DNA of 64,000 bases from NCBI RefSeq assembly GCF_022899355.1, contig NZ_JALJCK010000001.1, forward strand, positions 658,346-722,345, given 5' to 3'. Made by a program: the position numbers and the translations under genes. The notes below the pieces were generated by a model. That model did not search any database. It saw only the letters and a program-made list of their open reading frames with translations, and was not told the origin of the DNA. This stretch comes from Shinella yambaruensis (GTDB lineage: Bacteria > Pseudomonadota > Alphaproteobacteria > Rhizobiales > Rhizobiaceae). Numbering within the stretch: the stretch's first letter is position 1; each line of letters begins with the position of its first letter. Shown here piece after piece: positions 9,073 to 18,077 of this stretch.

Positions 9073-9516
9073 CTATGTCTGAAGATGGGCGGCAAGGCCG
9101 GCGGGATAAAGCTCCACGCCGGCCGGCAGCGCGAGCGGGTAGAACCAGCGTGCCGTCCAGAGCGAGCGGTCATGCTCGACGAGCGTGATCTCGGGCCGGC
9201 GATAGAGGCTTTCGTCGAGCAGGTAGATGTTCGCGGCGAAAATGAACTCGTGACCCTGCGCGCCCTCATGCCAGTAGAGGTTCTCGAAGGTCGTCCACGG
9301 GCCGTCTATGGCGATCTCGCAGCCGAACTCCTCGCGGAACTCGCGGGCGAGCGCCTCCTCCCGCGTTTCGCCGAATTCGATGGAGCCGCCGGGCGGGCGC
9401 ACGCCCTTGACCGTGCCGTCGTCGCGCGTCACTTCCGCCGCCAGCAGCCGGCCGCCGTGCCAGGCAAGGCCCAGCACCTTCACATGGATCTTCTGCGGCG
9501 GCCGCCAGGTCTGCAT
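9073..9516 (-). CDS. NUDIX hydrolase
   Basis: A 147-residue NUDIX protein. The 23-residue NUDIX box is complete at residues 44-66 (G44, E50, R58, E59, E62, E63, G65 in the canonical spacing), so a metal-dependent pyrophosphohydrolase site is intact. Substrates of this class range from nucleotides to ADP-sugars and cannot be deduced. A GGAGGGACC leader precedes ATG 9516. Confidence 0.88.
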   Translation of the reverse strand: MQTWRPPQKIHVKVLGLAWHGGRLLAAEVTRDDGTVKGVRPPGGSIEFGETREEALAREFREEFGCEIAIDGPWTTFENLYWHEGAQGHEFIFAANIYLLDESLYRRPEITLVEHDRSLWTARWFYPLALPAGVELYPAGLAAHLQT

Positions 9517-9686
9517 GGGTCCCTCCTGCCGGCGGGGTGCATCACCCGCCGCTCTCGTTATCGACTTGCTAACCGCGCTGGCCGATTTCCCGGGGCATAC
9601 GGGCCGGCGTCAGCGGATTTAAACCAATTGCGCAGGCCTGACGCCTATTGTGTCGCTGCGGCAACCGAATGCACGAAGGCCAGGCC

Positions 9687-10958
9687 ATGGGAGCGATGCA
9701 ACTCCATTTCCAGATCATGCCGTCCGAACGCGACCGCACACGCGGCGGTCTGGCGCCGGCGGCCGGCGACGACCATACCCGCTCGACGCTGCCGCTGTCG
9801 ATCCGCCTGCACGAGCGGATGGAACCGCTGGAGGCCTGCTGGCGGGCGCTCGAAACGGACAACCCGCTTTCGCTCCACCAGAGCTACGACTGGTGCCGCG
9901 CCTGGGCGGAAAGCCATGCCTGCCGGCTGCTGATCGTCGAGGGCCTTTCCGGCGGGCGCACGCATCTCCTGCTGCCGTTCGAAATCGTGCGCCGCGGGCC
10001 GATCCGCATCGCCCGCTTCCTCGCCGCCCCGTTCAGCAACATCAATACGGGTCTCTACTCGCGGGATTTCCGCGCCCTCGCCGCCCCGCCACGCCTCCGG
10101 CAGGCGCTGGACACGGTGCGGGGGCAGCTTGCCCGCCACTGCGACATCTTCCTACTTGAGAACATGCCGCTGGACTGGCGCGCCGAGGCGAGCCCCTTTT
10201 CCGATCTTCCCGCGGTGCTGAACCAGAATTCCGCCTTCCAGATCGAGCTCTTCCCCGATTTCGAGCGCACGCTGGCGCAGGTCAACGCCCGCCGCCGCCG
10301 CAAGAAGTTCCGCTCCTCCGAGCGCCGCCTGATGGCGCTTGGCGGCTACGAATACGTCATCGCCGAGGCCGGCAGGGAGAGCCGGGCGCTGCTGGAAACC
10401 TTCTTCCAGCAGAAGGCCGCACGTTTCGACGCCATGGGCCTGCCCGACGTCTTTCGCGACGAGGACACGCGGGATTTCTTCCGCCGGCTGGTGTCGGTGC
10501 CCGAGGCGGATGGCAGCTATCCGCTGCAACTCCATGCCGTGCGCCTCAAGGGCGGGAACGACGGCCGGATTGCCGCCATTGCCGGCCTGTCGCGCAAGGG
10601 CGACCATGTGATCTGCCAGTTCGGCTCGATCGACGACACGATCGCCGCGGATGCCAGCCCCGGTGAATTCCTGTTCTACCTTGCCATCCGGAAACTGTGC
10701 GGCGAGGGCGTGCGCCTGTTCGACTTCGGCATCGGCGACCAGCCCTACAAGCGCTCCTGGTGCACGATCGAGACGCGGCAGCACGACCTGCTCTGGCCGA
10801 CGACGGTTGCCGGGGCGACGGTCGCCGCGCTGCACCGGGCCAAGACCGGCACGAAACGCCTCATAAAGCAGAACCCGCAGGTCTACGCCTTCCTGCAGCG
10901 CCTGCGCTCCGGCAAGACGGCACGCCCGCGCGCGGATGGCGCGGACGACGCGGACTGA
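9687..10958 (+). CDS. GNAT/FemAB-like acyltransferase (CelD/BcsL type) of the polysaccharide cluster
   Basis: About 423 residues. The middle (roughly residues 150-370) reads as an Acetyltransf_6/FemAB-like GNAT domain: QVNARRRRKKFRSSERRL, then a long core ending in FDFGIGDQPYKRSWCTIE, a signature of CelD-like proteins found with exopolysaccharide genes. It probably acetylates a sugar or lipid-linked intermediate. ATG 9687 has GAAGG upstream; alternative starts at 9648 (TTG), 9669 and 9696 cannot be excluded. It ends 7 bp from the convergent Wzz/GumC-type gene. Confidence 0.75.
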   Translation: MGAMQLHFQIMPSERDRTRGGLAPAAGDDHTRSTLPLSIRLHERMEPLEACWRALETDNPLSLHQSYDWCRAWAESHACRLLIVEGLSGGRTHLLLPFEIVRRGPIRIARFLAAPFSNINTGLYSRDFRALAAPPRLRQALDTVRGQLARHCDIFLLENMPLDWRAEASPFSDLPAVLNQNSAFQIELFPDFERTLAQVNARRRRKKFRSSERRLMALGGYEYVIAEAGRESRALLETFFQQKAARFDAMGLPDVFRDEDTRDFFRRLVSVPEADGSYPLQLHAVRLKGGNDGRIAAIAGLSRKGDHVICQFGSIDDTIAADASPGEFLFYLAIRKLCGEGVRLFDFGIGDQPYKRSWCTIETRQHDLLWPTTVAGATVAALHRAKTGTKRLIKQNPQVYAFLQRLRSGKTARPRADGADDAD

Positions 10959-10964
10959 TCCGCC

Positions 10965-13238
10965 CTATGCCGCCCGGCGGCCCGGATAGCGCGGCGGCTC
11001 GCCCCCCTCGCCCGTCATCAGCATGACCTCGCTGTAGCCGGCCGCGCCGAAGGCGTCGATCATCTCGACGATCTCGTCCTCGTCGGCGCCCGGAAGGGAG
11101 AGGATGATATCGGTCTCCTGGTCGCGCGTCAGGCGCCGCACGCCCTCCACGTCGGCCGGGCCGCATTCCACGATCACCGTGTCATAGGCATCGGCAAGCG
11201 AGGAGATGACCATCGCCAGCCGGTCGATGCCGCGCATGGCGCGCTTGATGTTCGCATTGCCGCGCGGAATGACGTGCGCCCCGGACAACCGGTCGCCATG
11301 GATGATGTCGCCGAAGACGGCGTCGCCGACGAGGAGATCGGTGATGCCGGGCATATGGGCGGACTGCGCCATCAGGCGCGTCGGGCAGGCCGAGCCGGTC
11401 AGGTCGATGATCAGCGTCTTGCGATGTTCCTCCGCGATGCGGCGGGCCAGCATGACGGTGGCGGTGGAGCCGCGGTCTCCGGAGGGCGAGACGGAGATCG
11501 CGACCGAGACGTTGTTCTCGACCATGTACCGGGCAACGGCGGCAATGGAGAATTCCGCCTCCTCCTCCCCGAGGTCGGCCGTATCGAGCAGCGAAGCGGG
11601 TGAGCCCGCCTCTGTCGCCTGCTCCTCCTCGTCCTCGTCGGGCGCGATGTCGGCCAGCAGCGATTTTGCCGGCGCGCGGACGTCGCGGACCGGGCCATGG
11701 TCGAGGCGCGCGACCGGATCGCGGTGCAAGGCGGGGGTTTTGTGGATGACCGCTTCCTCCGCAGGAAGGTCCGCCTCGACCTCGTCCTCGACGGCCTCCT
11801 CCTCGCGCCGCGCCGGGACCGCAGCGGCAGCGCCCACCGGCTTCAGCGCGCGGCCGCTGAAGAGCTCGGCCAGCAGGATGGCGATCGCGCTCAGCATGAA
11901 GCCGGCAAGACCGCCGACGATGGTGATCGGCACGACCTTCGGGAAGGCCACCTCCGTCGGCTCGACGGCGGCCGAGATGATGCGGGCATCGGCCGGCGTG
12001 GAGCTGCTGTCGGTGCGCGTGGTGGCCTCGCGGTAGCGGGCGAGATAGGTTTCGAGCAGCTGGCGCTGGGCGGTCGCCTCGCGCTCCAGCGCCTTGAGGC
12101 CGACTTCGTCCTCGCCGGCGCGCGCGCTGTTCGCCTTCACCGTGTTGAGCTGCTGCAGAAGCTGGGTTTCGCGCAGCTGGGCGGTGCGGGCCTCGTTTTC
12201 GAGGCTCGACAGGATCTTCTGCGTCTCCGCCTTGATCTGCCCGCGGATGCCGGCAAGCTGCGAGCGCAGGCCCTTGAGGCGCGGGTGGCCGTCGAGCAGC
12301 GAGGTGGAGAGATCGGAGATCTGGCCCTGGATCTGCGCCTCGCTTTCCTTCAGCCGCTGGATCATCTGCGAGCCGACGACGTCGCTCAGCGTGTCCGGCG
12401 CGCCGCCGGTCTTGAGCACGGTGCGCACGCTTTCGGCCCGCGCTTCCGCATTGGCGCGCTCGCCGCGCACGCGGGCAAGTTCCGTCGAGATGTCCGTGAG
12501 CTGGCGCACGGCGAAGGTGGAGTTCTCGCCGGTCGGCAGGAGATCGGATTGCGAGCGGTATTCGGCGACCTTCTGCTCGGCCTCGCGCACCTTCTCGCGC
12601 AGGTTGGCGATCTCCGGCTCCAGCCAGCGCGTCGCCTCGGAATTGGTGTCGAGCTTCGCTCCGCTCTGCAGCGAGAGATAGACCTTCGCCATCTCGTTGG
12701 GAATTTCGGCGGCAAGGCGCGGGTCCTTGGAGGAGAACTCGATGCCGATGACGCGCGAGCGCTCCACCTGGTAGACGACGAGCTTGCTGTTGAACTCCTT
12801 CAGCACGCGCTCCTCCGGCTCGAGGTCGAGCGGGCTCTTCTTCAGGCCGAAGAGGACGAGCAGGTCGGAAATGGCCGAGGGCTTCGCCGCCGGATCGAAC
12901 TCCTCCAGCTCATAGAGCTTCATGTTGCGCGCGACCTGCTTGATGAGGTCGGCGGACCGCAGAAGCTGAACCTGGCTGGCGATGCCGAGCTCGTCCAGGG
13001 CCGGCTGCTGCTCGCGGCCCTGCGCGCGGTCGGTGCCCGTCGTGAAGGCCGGCTCGCGCGTTTCGATGAGCAGGCGGGCCTCGCTCTTGTAGCGCGGCGT
13101 GACGAGGCTGGCGCCGGCAAAGGCAACGCCCGCGCAGGCGACGGTGGCAAGCAGCACGCGCATGCGGTTGCGCCAGATCGCGCCGAAAAGGCCGCCAAGA
13201 TCGATATCGACATCCTGCTGGCTGTGCGCGCCCGACAT
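10965..13238 (-). CDS. Wzz/GumC-type polysaccharide co-polymerase with degenerate ATPase domain
   Basis: A 757-residue protein: an N-terminal Wzz domain with a first transmembrane helix (MRVLLATVACAGVAFAGASL), a long periplasmic coiled coil (about residues 190-440), a second helix near residue 480 (VPITIVGGLAGFMLSAIAILL), an acidic linker, and a C-terminal domain like the BY-kinase ATPase. That domain lacks a proper Walker A lysine (SPSGDRGSTAT), has LIIDLTG where the A' motif needs a second Asp, and has no tyrosine cluster, so it is probably not an active kinase. It should set chain length and couple to the Wza exporter. ATG 13238 has GGAG upstream. Confidence 0.85.
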   Translation of the reverse strand: MSGAHSQQDVDIDLGGLFGAIWRNRMRVLLATVACAGVAFAGASLVTPRYKSEARLLIETREPAFTTGTDRAQGREQQPALDELGIASQVQLLRSADLIKQVARNMKLYELEEFDPAAKPSAISDLLVLFGLKKSPLDLEPEERVLKEFNSKLVVYQVERSRVIGIEFSSKDPRLAAEIPNEMAKVYLSLQSGAKLDTNSEATRWLEPEIANLREKVREAEQKVAEYRSQSDLLPTGENSTFAVRQLTDISTELARVRGERANAEARAESVRTVLKTGGAPDTLSDVVGSQMIQRLKESEAQIQGQISDLSTSLLDGHPRLKGLRSQLAGIRGQIKAETQKILSSLENEARTAQLRETQLLQQLNTVKANSARAGEDEVGLKALEREATAQRQLLETYLARYREATTRTDSSSTPADARIISAAVEPTEVAFPKVVPITIVGGLAGFMLSAIAILLAELFSGRALKPVGAAAAVPARREEEAVEDEVEADLPAEEAVIHKTPALHRDPVARLDHGPVRDVRAPAKSLLADIAPDEDEEEQATEAGSPASLLDTADLGEEEAEFSIAAVARYMVENNVSVAISVSPSGDRGSTATVMLARRIAEEHRKTLIIDLTGSACPTRLMAQSAHMPGITDLLVGDAVFGDIIHGDRLSGAHVIPRGNANIKRAMRGIDRLAMVISSLADAYDTVIVECGPADVEGVRRLTRDQETDIILSLPGADEDEIVEMIDAFGAAGYSEVMLMTGEGGEPPRYPGRRAA

Positions 13239-13452
13239 ATCCCAACTCCAAACACCACGAATTTCGCGCAGGGTAAACAAACATGGTAACGCAAGGGTTA
13301 ATCGCCGGCGGCTGCCCCGTCCCTTCCCGCGGGCCGCGCCCTGCGAAAAAACCGCCTTGCCCGACCGATCCCGCCCATGCCTTTACCGGCTATTAACCCT
13401 AACGGATCGATAACGGGGGCCAGACTTCTGATTCCGGGACTGGGTAAAGCGA

Positions 13453-14028
13453 ATGGCATTCGCAACAATCAACAAGGGCATGCTGCTTGCGCTGGCACTC
13501 GTCGTGCCGGCCGTTGCGGGCTGCAGCGGCTACCGCCCCGCCCCAAAGGCGTTTCATGAGGCGACCATCCAGCCCTACCGCCTCGACAGCGGCGACCGGC
13601 TGCGCATCACCGTTTTCGAACAGGCCGGCCTCAGCAATACCTACTCGATCGACCAGGCCGGCTACGTCGCCTTTCCGCTCATCGGCGCGGTGCCGGCGCG
13701 CGGCCAGACGATCCAGGAACTGGAAAGCATCATCGCGACGAAGCTCAGGCAGGGATATCTGCGCGATCCGGACGTCTCCATCGAGGTCGACCGCTACCGC
13801 GCGATCTACGTGATGGGCGAAGTGGGCCAGGCCGGGCAGTACAGCTATGTCGCCGGCATGACGATCCAGAACGCCATTGCGTTGGCCGGCGGCTTCTCGC
13901 CGCGCGCCAACCAGGGCGATGTCGACGTCACCCGCAAGATCAACGGCAAGATCCTTACGGGCCGTGTCTCCATTTCCGATCCGGTGCTGGCCGGCGACAC
14001 CATCTATGTCCGCGAACGGCTGTTCTAA
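13453..14028 (+). CDS. Wza/GumB-type polysaccharide export lipoprotein
   Basis: A 191-residue outer-membrane exporter. The signal peptide ends in a lipobox (VAGC, Cys24). It is followed by the Poly_export domain (YRLDSGDRLRITVFEQ) and an SLBB domain (YVMGEVGQAGQYSYVAGM). It should form the outer-membrane channel that works with the Wzz/GumC protein encoded divergently across a 214-bp intergenic region. It is the first gene of the plus-strand run to 19238. Confidence 0.92.
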   Translation: MAFATINKGMLLALALVVPAVAGCSGYRPAPKAFHEATIQPYRLDSGDRLRITVFEQAGLSNTYSIDQAGYVAFPLIGAVPARGQTIQELESIIATKLRQGYLRDPDVSIEVDRYRAIYVMGEVGQAGQYSYVAGMTIQNAIALAGGFSPRANQGDVDVTRKINGKILTGRVSISDPVLAGDTIYVRERLF

Positions 14029-14033
14029 GCAAG

Positions 14034-15200
14034 ATGGCGGACGATGGGCCTCTGCGCATCATTCACTGCTTCCGCTCACCCATCGGGGGGATTTTCCGCC
14101 ATGTGCGCGATCTTGCCGAGTTCCACGCGAAGGCGGGCCACGACGTCGGCATCGTCTGCGACAGTCTCACCGGCAGTTCCTATGAGGATGGCCTCTTCGA
14201 TGAAATCCGCCCCTATCTCTCGCTCGGCCTCGTGCGCCTGCCGATCAGCCGGTCGGTCAGCCCGCGCGACGTCGGCGCGTTCTGGAGCAGCTATCACGAA
14301 ATAAGAAGTTTGCAGCCGGATGTCCTGCACGGGCACGGCGCCAAGGGTGGCGCCATTGCCCGGCTCATCGGCTCAGCCCTGCGGGTCAACAGGTATCGCG
14401 TAGCCCGCCTCTATTCGCCGCATGGCGGCAGCCTGCACTACGATCGCCGCACCGCGACGGGCATGGCGATCCTGACCGCCGAGCGCCTGCTGGAAAGGCG
14501 CGGCGATGCGCTCGTCTTCGTCTGCGACTACGAGCGCGAGGCCTATGCCGCCCGCGTCGGCCGGCCGCGCGTCAGGGCCGAACGCATCTACAACGGCATC
14601 CACGACCGCGACTTCGCACCCGTCTATTCCCGCGAGGATGCCGTCGATTTCCTCTATATCGGCATGCTGCGCGACCTGAAGGGGCCGGACGTCTTCGTCG
14701 AGGCCTTCGCCCGCACGGAACGCCGGATCGGCCGTCCGCTTTCCGCCCTGATGATCGGCGACGGGCCGGACAAGGCGAAATACGAGGACATGATGCTGCG
14801 CATGGGCCTTGGCCGGCGCATCGGCATGCTGCCCGCCATGAAGGCGCACGACGCCTTCGCGCTGACGCGCAACGTCATCGTGCCCTCGCGCGCCGAGGCC
14901 ATGCCCTATATCGTGCTCGAGGCGCTCGCCGCACGAAAGCCGGTCATCGCGACCCGCGTCGGCGGCATTCCGGAAGTGCTCGGCCGAAAGAGCGTCGCCC
15001 TGACGGAACCGGGCGATCCCGACGGGCTCGCCGCCCTGATGGCCCAGGCGATCACCGACGAAGACTGGCCGCGCAAGGTGATGCCGGAGCCGGCCGGTTT
15101 CAAGGCGGCCTTCTCCGCCTCCGTCATGTCCAACGCCCTGCTCGACCTCTATCGCGACATCCTTGCCCGGCAGGCTGGAGGAAATCGGCACAGCACCTGA
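14034..15200 (+). CDS. GT4 glycosyltransferase
   Basis: A 388-residue GT-B enzyme. The N-terminal acceptor domain has GGIFRHVRDLAEFHAKAGHDV and HGHGAKGGAIARL. The C-terminal donor domain has DFLYIGMLRDLKGPDVFVEA, MIGDGPDK and the nucleotide-sugar site VPSRAEAMPYIVLEALAARKP, where the ExxxxxxxE signature fits retaining GT4. It starts 5 bp after the Wza gene and is in the same operon. The sugar donor is unknown. Confidence 0.88.
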   Translation: MADDGPLRIIHCFRSPIGGIFRHVRDLAEFHAKAGHDVGIVCDSLTGSSYEDGLFDEIRPYLSLGLVRLPISRSVSPRDVGAFWSSYHEIRSLQPDVLHGHGAKGGAIARLIGSALRVNRYRVARLYSPHGGSLHYDRRTATGMAILTAERLLERRGDALVFVCDYEREAYAARVGRPRVRAERIYNGIHDRDFAPVYSREDAVDFLYIGMLRDLKGPDVFVEAFARTERRIGRPLSALMIGDGPDKAKYEDMMLRMGLGRRIGMLPAMKAHDAFALTRNVIVPSRAEAMPYIVLEALAARKPVIATRVGGIPEVLGRKSVALTEPGDPDGLAALMAQAITDEDWPRKVMPEPAGFKAAFSASVMSNALLDLYRDILARQAGGNRHST

Positions 15201-15278
15201 CGCTACGGCAGCGACAACGTAAACGTTTCTTAGGGGCTTCGTGCTATTTCCAGGACGAAGCCCCCACAGGTGCGTGCC

Positions 15279-16838
15279 ATGAACCATGTCGACAAACCCG
15301 TCTCCTTCGATCCGGATGCGCTGAGGCGCAAGGTGTCCGAAATATCGGTCGCCGCACCCGGCGAAACCCAGGATGCCGGCAAGACCGTCGACCTCAATCC
15401 GCTCGCCCGCAGGATCGCCACGCAATTCAGCGTCGACACCTATTCCCCGAGCATGATCATCGGCCTCCTGCGCCTTCTCGAATTCGGCGCGCTGCTGGCG
15501 CTCGGCTACAGCATCCACGCGCTCTATGTCAGCAGCATGGGCCTGCCCTTCCTCTACCTCCTCGTCATCGTCGGCGGGGCGGCGATCGGCGTCCTGATCC
15601 TTCAGCTCGCCGATGCCTATCAGGTTCCGGCCTTGCGCTCGCCCTGGCGCATGACGCCGCGCATCCTCGCCGCCTGGGCGCTTGCCTTCGGCGCGATGGC
15701 GCTCATCGTCTTCTTCTTCAAGTCCGGCGAGCACTATTCCCGCGTCTGGTTCGCCTCCTGGTTCGCGGCGGGCGCGCTCTACCTCGTCATCGAGCGGCAG
15801 GTGATCGCCTATTCGATCCGCCGCTGGGCGCGCAACGGCACCATGGAACGCCGCGCCGTCATCGTCGGCGGCGGCGAGCCGGCCAAGGAGCTCATCCGCG
15901 CGCTCGAGCACCAGCCGGAGAACGACATCCGCATCTGCGGCATCTTCGACGACCGCGACGAGCGCCGCTCGCCCGCGATCATCGCCGGCTACCCGAAGCT
16001 CGGCAATGTCGCCGAGCTCGTCGAGTTCGCACGCCTCGCCCGCATCGACATGCTGATCATCTCGCTGCCGCTCTCGGCCGAGGCGCGCATCCTCGCGCTG
16101 CTCAAGAAGCTCTGGGTGCTGCCGGTCGACATCCGCCTTGCCGCCCATTCCAAGGGCCTGCGCTTCCGTCCGCGCAGCTATTCGCAGGTCGGCAGCCTGC
16201 CGATGCTCGACATCTTCGACAAGCCGATCGCCGACTGGGACAATGTCGCCAAGCGCCTCTTCGACGTCTTCTTCAGCGTCGTCGCGATCCTCCTGCTCTG
16301 GCCGGTGATGCTCGGCGCCGCCATCGCCGTCAAGCTCTCCTCGCCGGGTCCCGTCATCTTCAAGCAGAAGCGCCACGGCTTCAACAACGAGATCATCGAG
16401 GTCTACAAGTTCCGCTCGATGTACACGCATCTCGCCGACCCGACGGCGAAGGCCGCCGTGACGAAGGGCGACCCGCGCGTCACCCGCGTCGGCCGGTTCC
16501 TGCGCAAATCCTCGATCGACGAGCTGCCGCAGTTCTTCAACGTCCTGAAGGGCGACCTCTCCCTCGTCGGCCCGCGCCCGCACGCCATCCAGGCGCAGTC
16601 GAACGACCGCAAATATGTCGATGTCATCGAAAGCTACTTCGCCCGCCACCGGGTAAAGCCCGGCGTGACCGGCTGGGCGCAGATCAACGGCTGGCGCGGC
16701 GAGATCGACCATGACGACAAGATCCGCTTCCGCACGGAATTCGACCTCTACTACATCGAGAACTGGTCGCTCTGGCTGGACCTGAAGATCCTCGTCCTGA
16801 CGCCCTTCCGCCTGCTCAACACGGAAAACGCCTATTGA
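15279..16838 (+). CDS. Undecaprenyl-phosphate sugar phosphotransferase (WcaJ/ExoY-like initiator)
   Basis: A 519-residue polyprenyl-phosphate hexose-1-phosphate transferase: about four N-terminal helices, a CoA_binding_3 Rossmann-like region (RAVIVGGGEPAKELIRAL), a re-entrant helix (LFDVFFSVVAILLLWPVMLG), and the catalytic domain with KQKRHGFNNEIIEVYKFRSM and SIDELPQFFNVLKGDLSLVG. It starts repeat-unit assembly on undecaprenyl phosphate at the inner membrane. ATG 15279 is preferred over the in-frame GTG at 15270. Its stop overlaps the next gene. Confidence 0.92.
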   Translation: MNHVDKPVSFDPDALRRKVSEISVAAPGETQDAGKTVDLNPLARRIATQFSVDTYSPSMIIGLLRLLEFGALLALGYSIHALYVSSMGLPFLYLLVIVGGAAIGVLILQLADAYQVPALRSPWRMTPRILAAWALAFGAMALIVFFFKSGEHYSRVWFASWFAAGALYLVIERQVIAYSIRRWARNGTMERRAVIVGGGEPAKELIRALEHQPENDIRICGIFDDRDERRSPAIIAGYPKLGNVAELVEFARLARIDMLIISLPLSAEARILALLKKLWVLPVDIRLAAHSKGLRFRPRSYSQVGSLPMLDIFDKPIADWDNVAKRLFDVFFSVVAILLLWPVMLGAAIAVKLSSPGPVIFKQKRHGFNNEIIEVYKFRSMYTHLADPTAKAAVTKGDPRVTRVGRFLRKSSIDELPQFFNVLKGDLSLVGPRPHAIQAQSNDRKYVDVIESYFARHRVKPGVTGWAQINGWRGEIDHDDKIRFRTEFDLYYIENWSLWLDLKILVLTPFRLLNTENAY

Positions 16839-18070
16839 GCGACGCGGCCCTCCCCTACGCCGCGCCGTTCCGGCCGCAGCTGGCGGCCCTCGGCGTCGTC
16901 GGCTCGCTGCTGGTGGCGGTCGGGGTGTTCCTGTCCGGCTTCGTCATCAGCGAACCGGCGCCCTATGAGCTCTTCATGGCCGGCCTCATCGGCCTGTGGG
17001 CGATCGTGGGCCTGCGCATCTCGCGGGGCATCGCTCCGCTGCTCGTGCTGCTCGTCCTGTTCAATATCGGCGGCATGCTCTCGCTGACGGTGCTGGACGA
17101 CCTCTCGGCCGGGCCGATGTACATCGCCGTCTCGCTGTTCCTGGCGCTCTCCAGCGTCTTCTTCGCCGCCATCGTCGAGGCGAGGCCGGCGCGGCTGGAG
17201 CTGATCTTCCGCGCCTGGGTGGCCGGGGCGCTCATCACCGCCTCGCTCGGCATCCTCGGTTATTTCCATGCCTTTCCCGGCGCCGAGGTCTTCACGCTCT
17301 ACGACCGCGCCAAGGGCGCCTTCCAGGACCCGAACGTCTTCGGTCCCTTCCTCGTCGGCCCCTCGCTCTACCTGCTGTACGGCCTGCTCTCCGGCCGGAT
17401 CCTCGGCGCGCCGCTGAAGGTCGCCGGCGTGCTGGTCCTGGCGCTCGGCATCTTCCTCTCCTTCTCGCGCGCCGCCTGGGGGCTCTATCTCGTCTGCGTC
17501 GTGGCGCTCGTCTTCGTCATGCTGCTGAAGGAGCGCACCGGGGCGTTCCGCCTGAAGATTCTCATCCTCAGCCTCTCGGCCGCCGGCCTGATGGTCGTGG
17601 CGCTCGTCGTCGCGCTGCAATTCGACAAGGTGGCGAACCTCTTCTCCAGCCGCACCCAGCTCGTGCAGGACTATGACGGCGGCCATCTCGGCCGCTTCGA
17701 GCGCCACCGCATCGGCTTCCTCATGGCGATGGAGAAGCCGCTCGGCATCGGCCCGATGGAATTCAGCAAGATGTTTCCAGAGGACGAGCACAATATCTGG
17801 CTGAAATCGCTGACCACCTACGGCTGGCTCGGTTTCCTCTCCTACCTCGCCCTGATCCTCTGGACGCTTTCCGCCGGCTTCAAGGCGCTTCTGCGCAACC
17901 GGCCGTGGCAACCCTTCCTGATGATCTCCTACATCACCATCGTCGGCCACACCGCGATCGGCTTCGTCATCGACACGGATCACTGGCGGCATTTCTACCT
18001 GCTGCTCGGGATCGTCTGGGGATGTCTTGCCCTCGAGAAGCGCCACAACCGGCAGATCGCCCCGGACTAA
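16835..18070 (+). CDS. Wzy/O-antigen-ligase-like polymerase
   Basis: A 411-residue polytopic membrane protein with about ten helices. A large periplasmic loop in the last third contains GHLGRFERHRIGFLMAMEKPLGIG and DEHNIWLKSLTTYGWLG, as in the O-antigen ligase/polymerase family. It probably polymerises repeat units on the periplasmic face. The start is a TTG at 16835 overlapping the TGA of the preceding gene (16836-16838), so translation is coupled. Confidence 0.85.
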   Translation: MSDAALPYAAPFRPQLAALGVVGSLLVAVGVFLSGFVISEPAPYELFMAGLIGLWAIVGLRISRGIAPLLVLLVLFNIGGMLSLTVLDDLSAGPMYIAVSLFLALSSVFFAAIVEARPARLELIFRAWVAGALITASLGILGYFHAFPGAEVFTLYDRAKGAFQDPNVFGPFLVGPSLYLLYGLLSGRILGAPLKVAGVLVLALGIFLSFSRAAWGLYLVCVVALVFVMLLKERTGAFRLKILILSLSAAGLMVVALVVALQFDKVANLFSSRTQLVQDYDGGHLGRFERHRIGFLMAMEKPLGIGPMEFSKMFPEDEHNIWLKSLTTYGWLGFLSYLALILWTLSAGFKALLRNRPWQPFLMISYITIVGHTAIGFVIDTDHWRHFYLLLGIVWGCLALEKRHNRQIAPD

Positions 18071-18077
18071 CCCCACC

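Noticed and set aside
10965-11640. Active tyrosine autokinase domain in the Wzz/GumC protein
   Set aside because: The P-loop lysine, the second A' aspartate and the C-terminal tyrosine cluster are missing.
14373-16712. A 779-residue minus-strand ORF
   Set aside because: Antisense to the GT4 and initiator genes, low-complexity composition, no domain.
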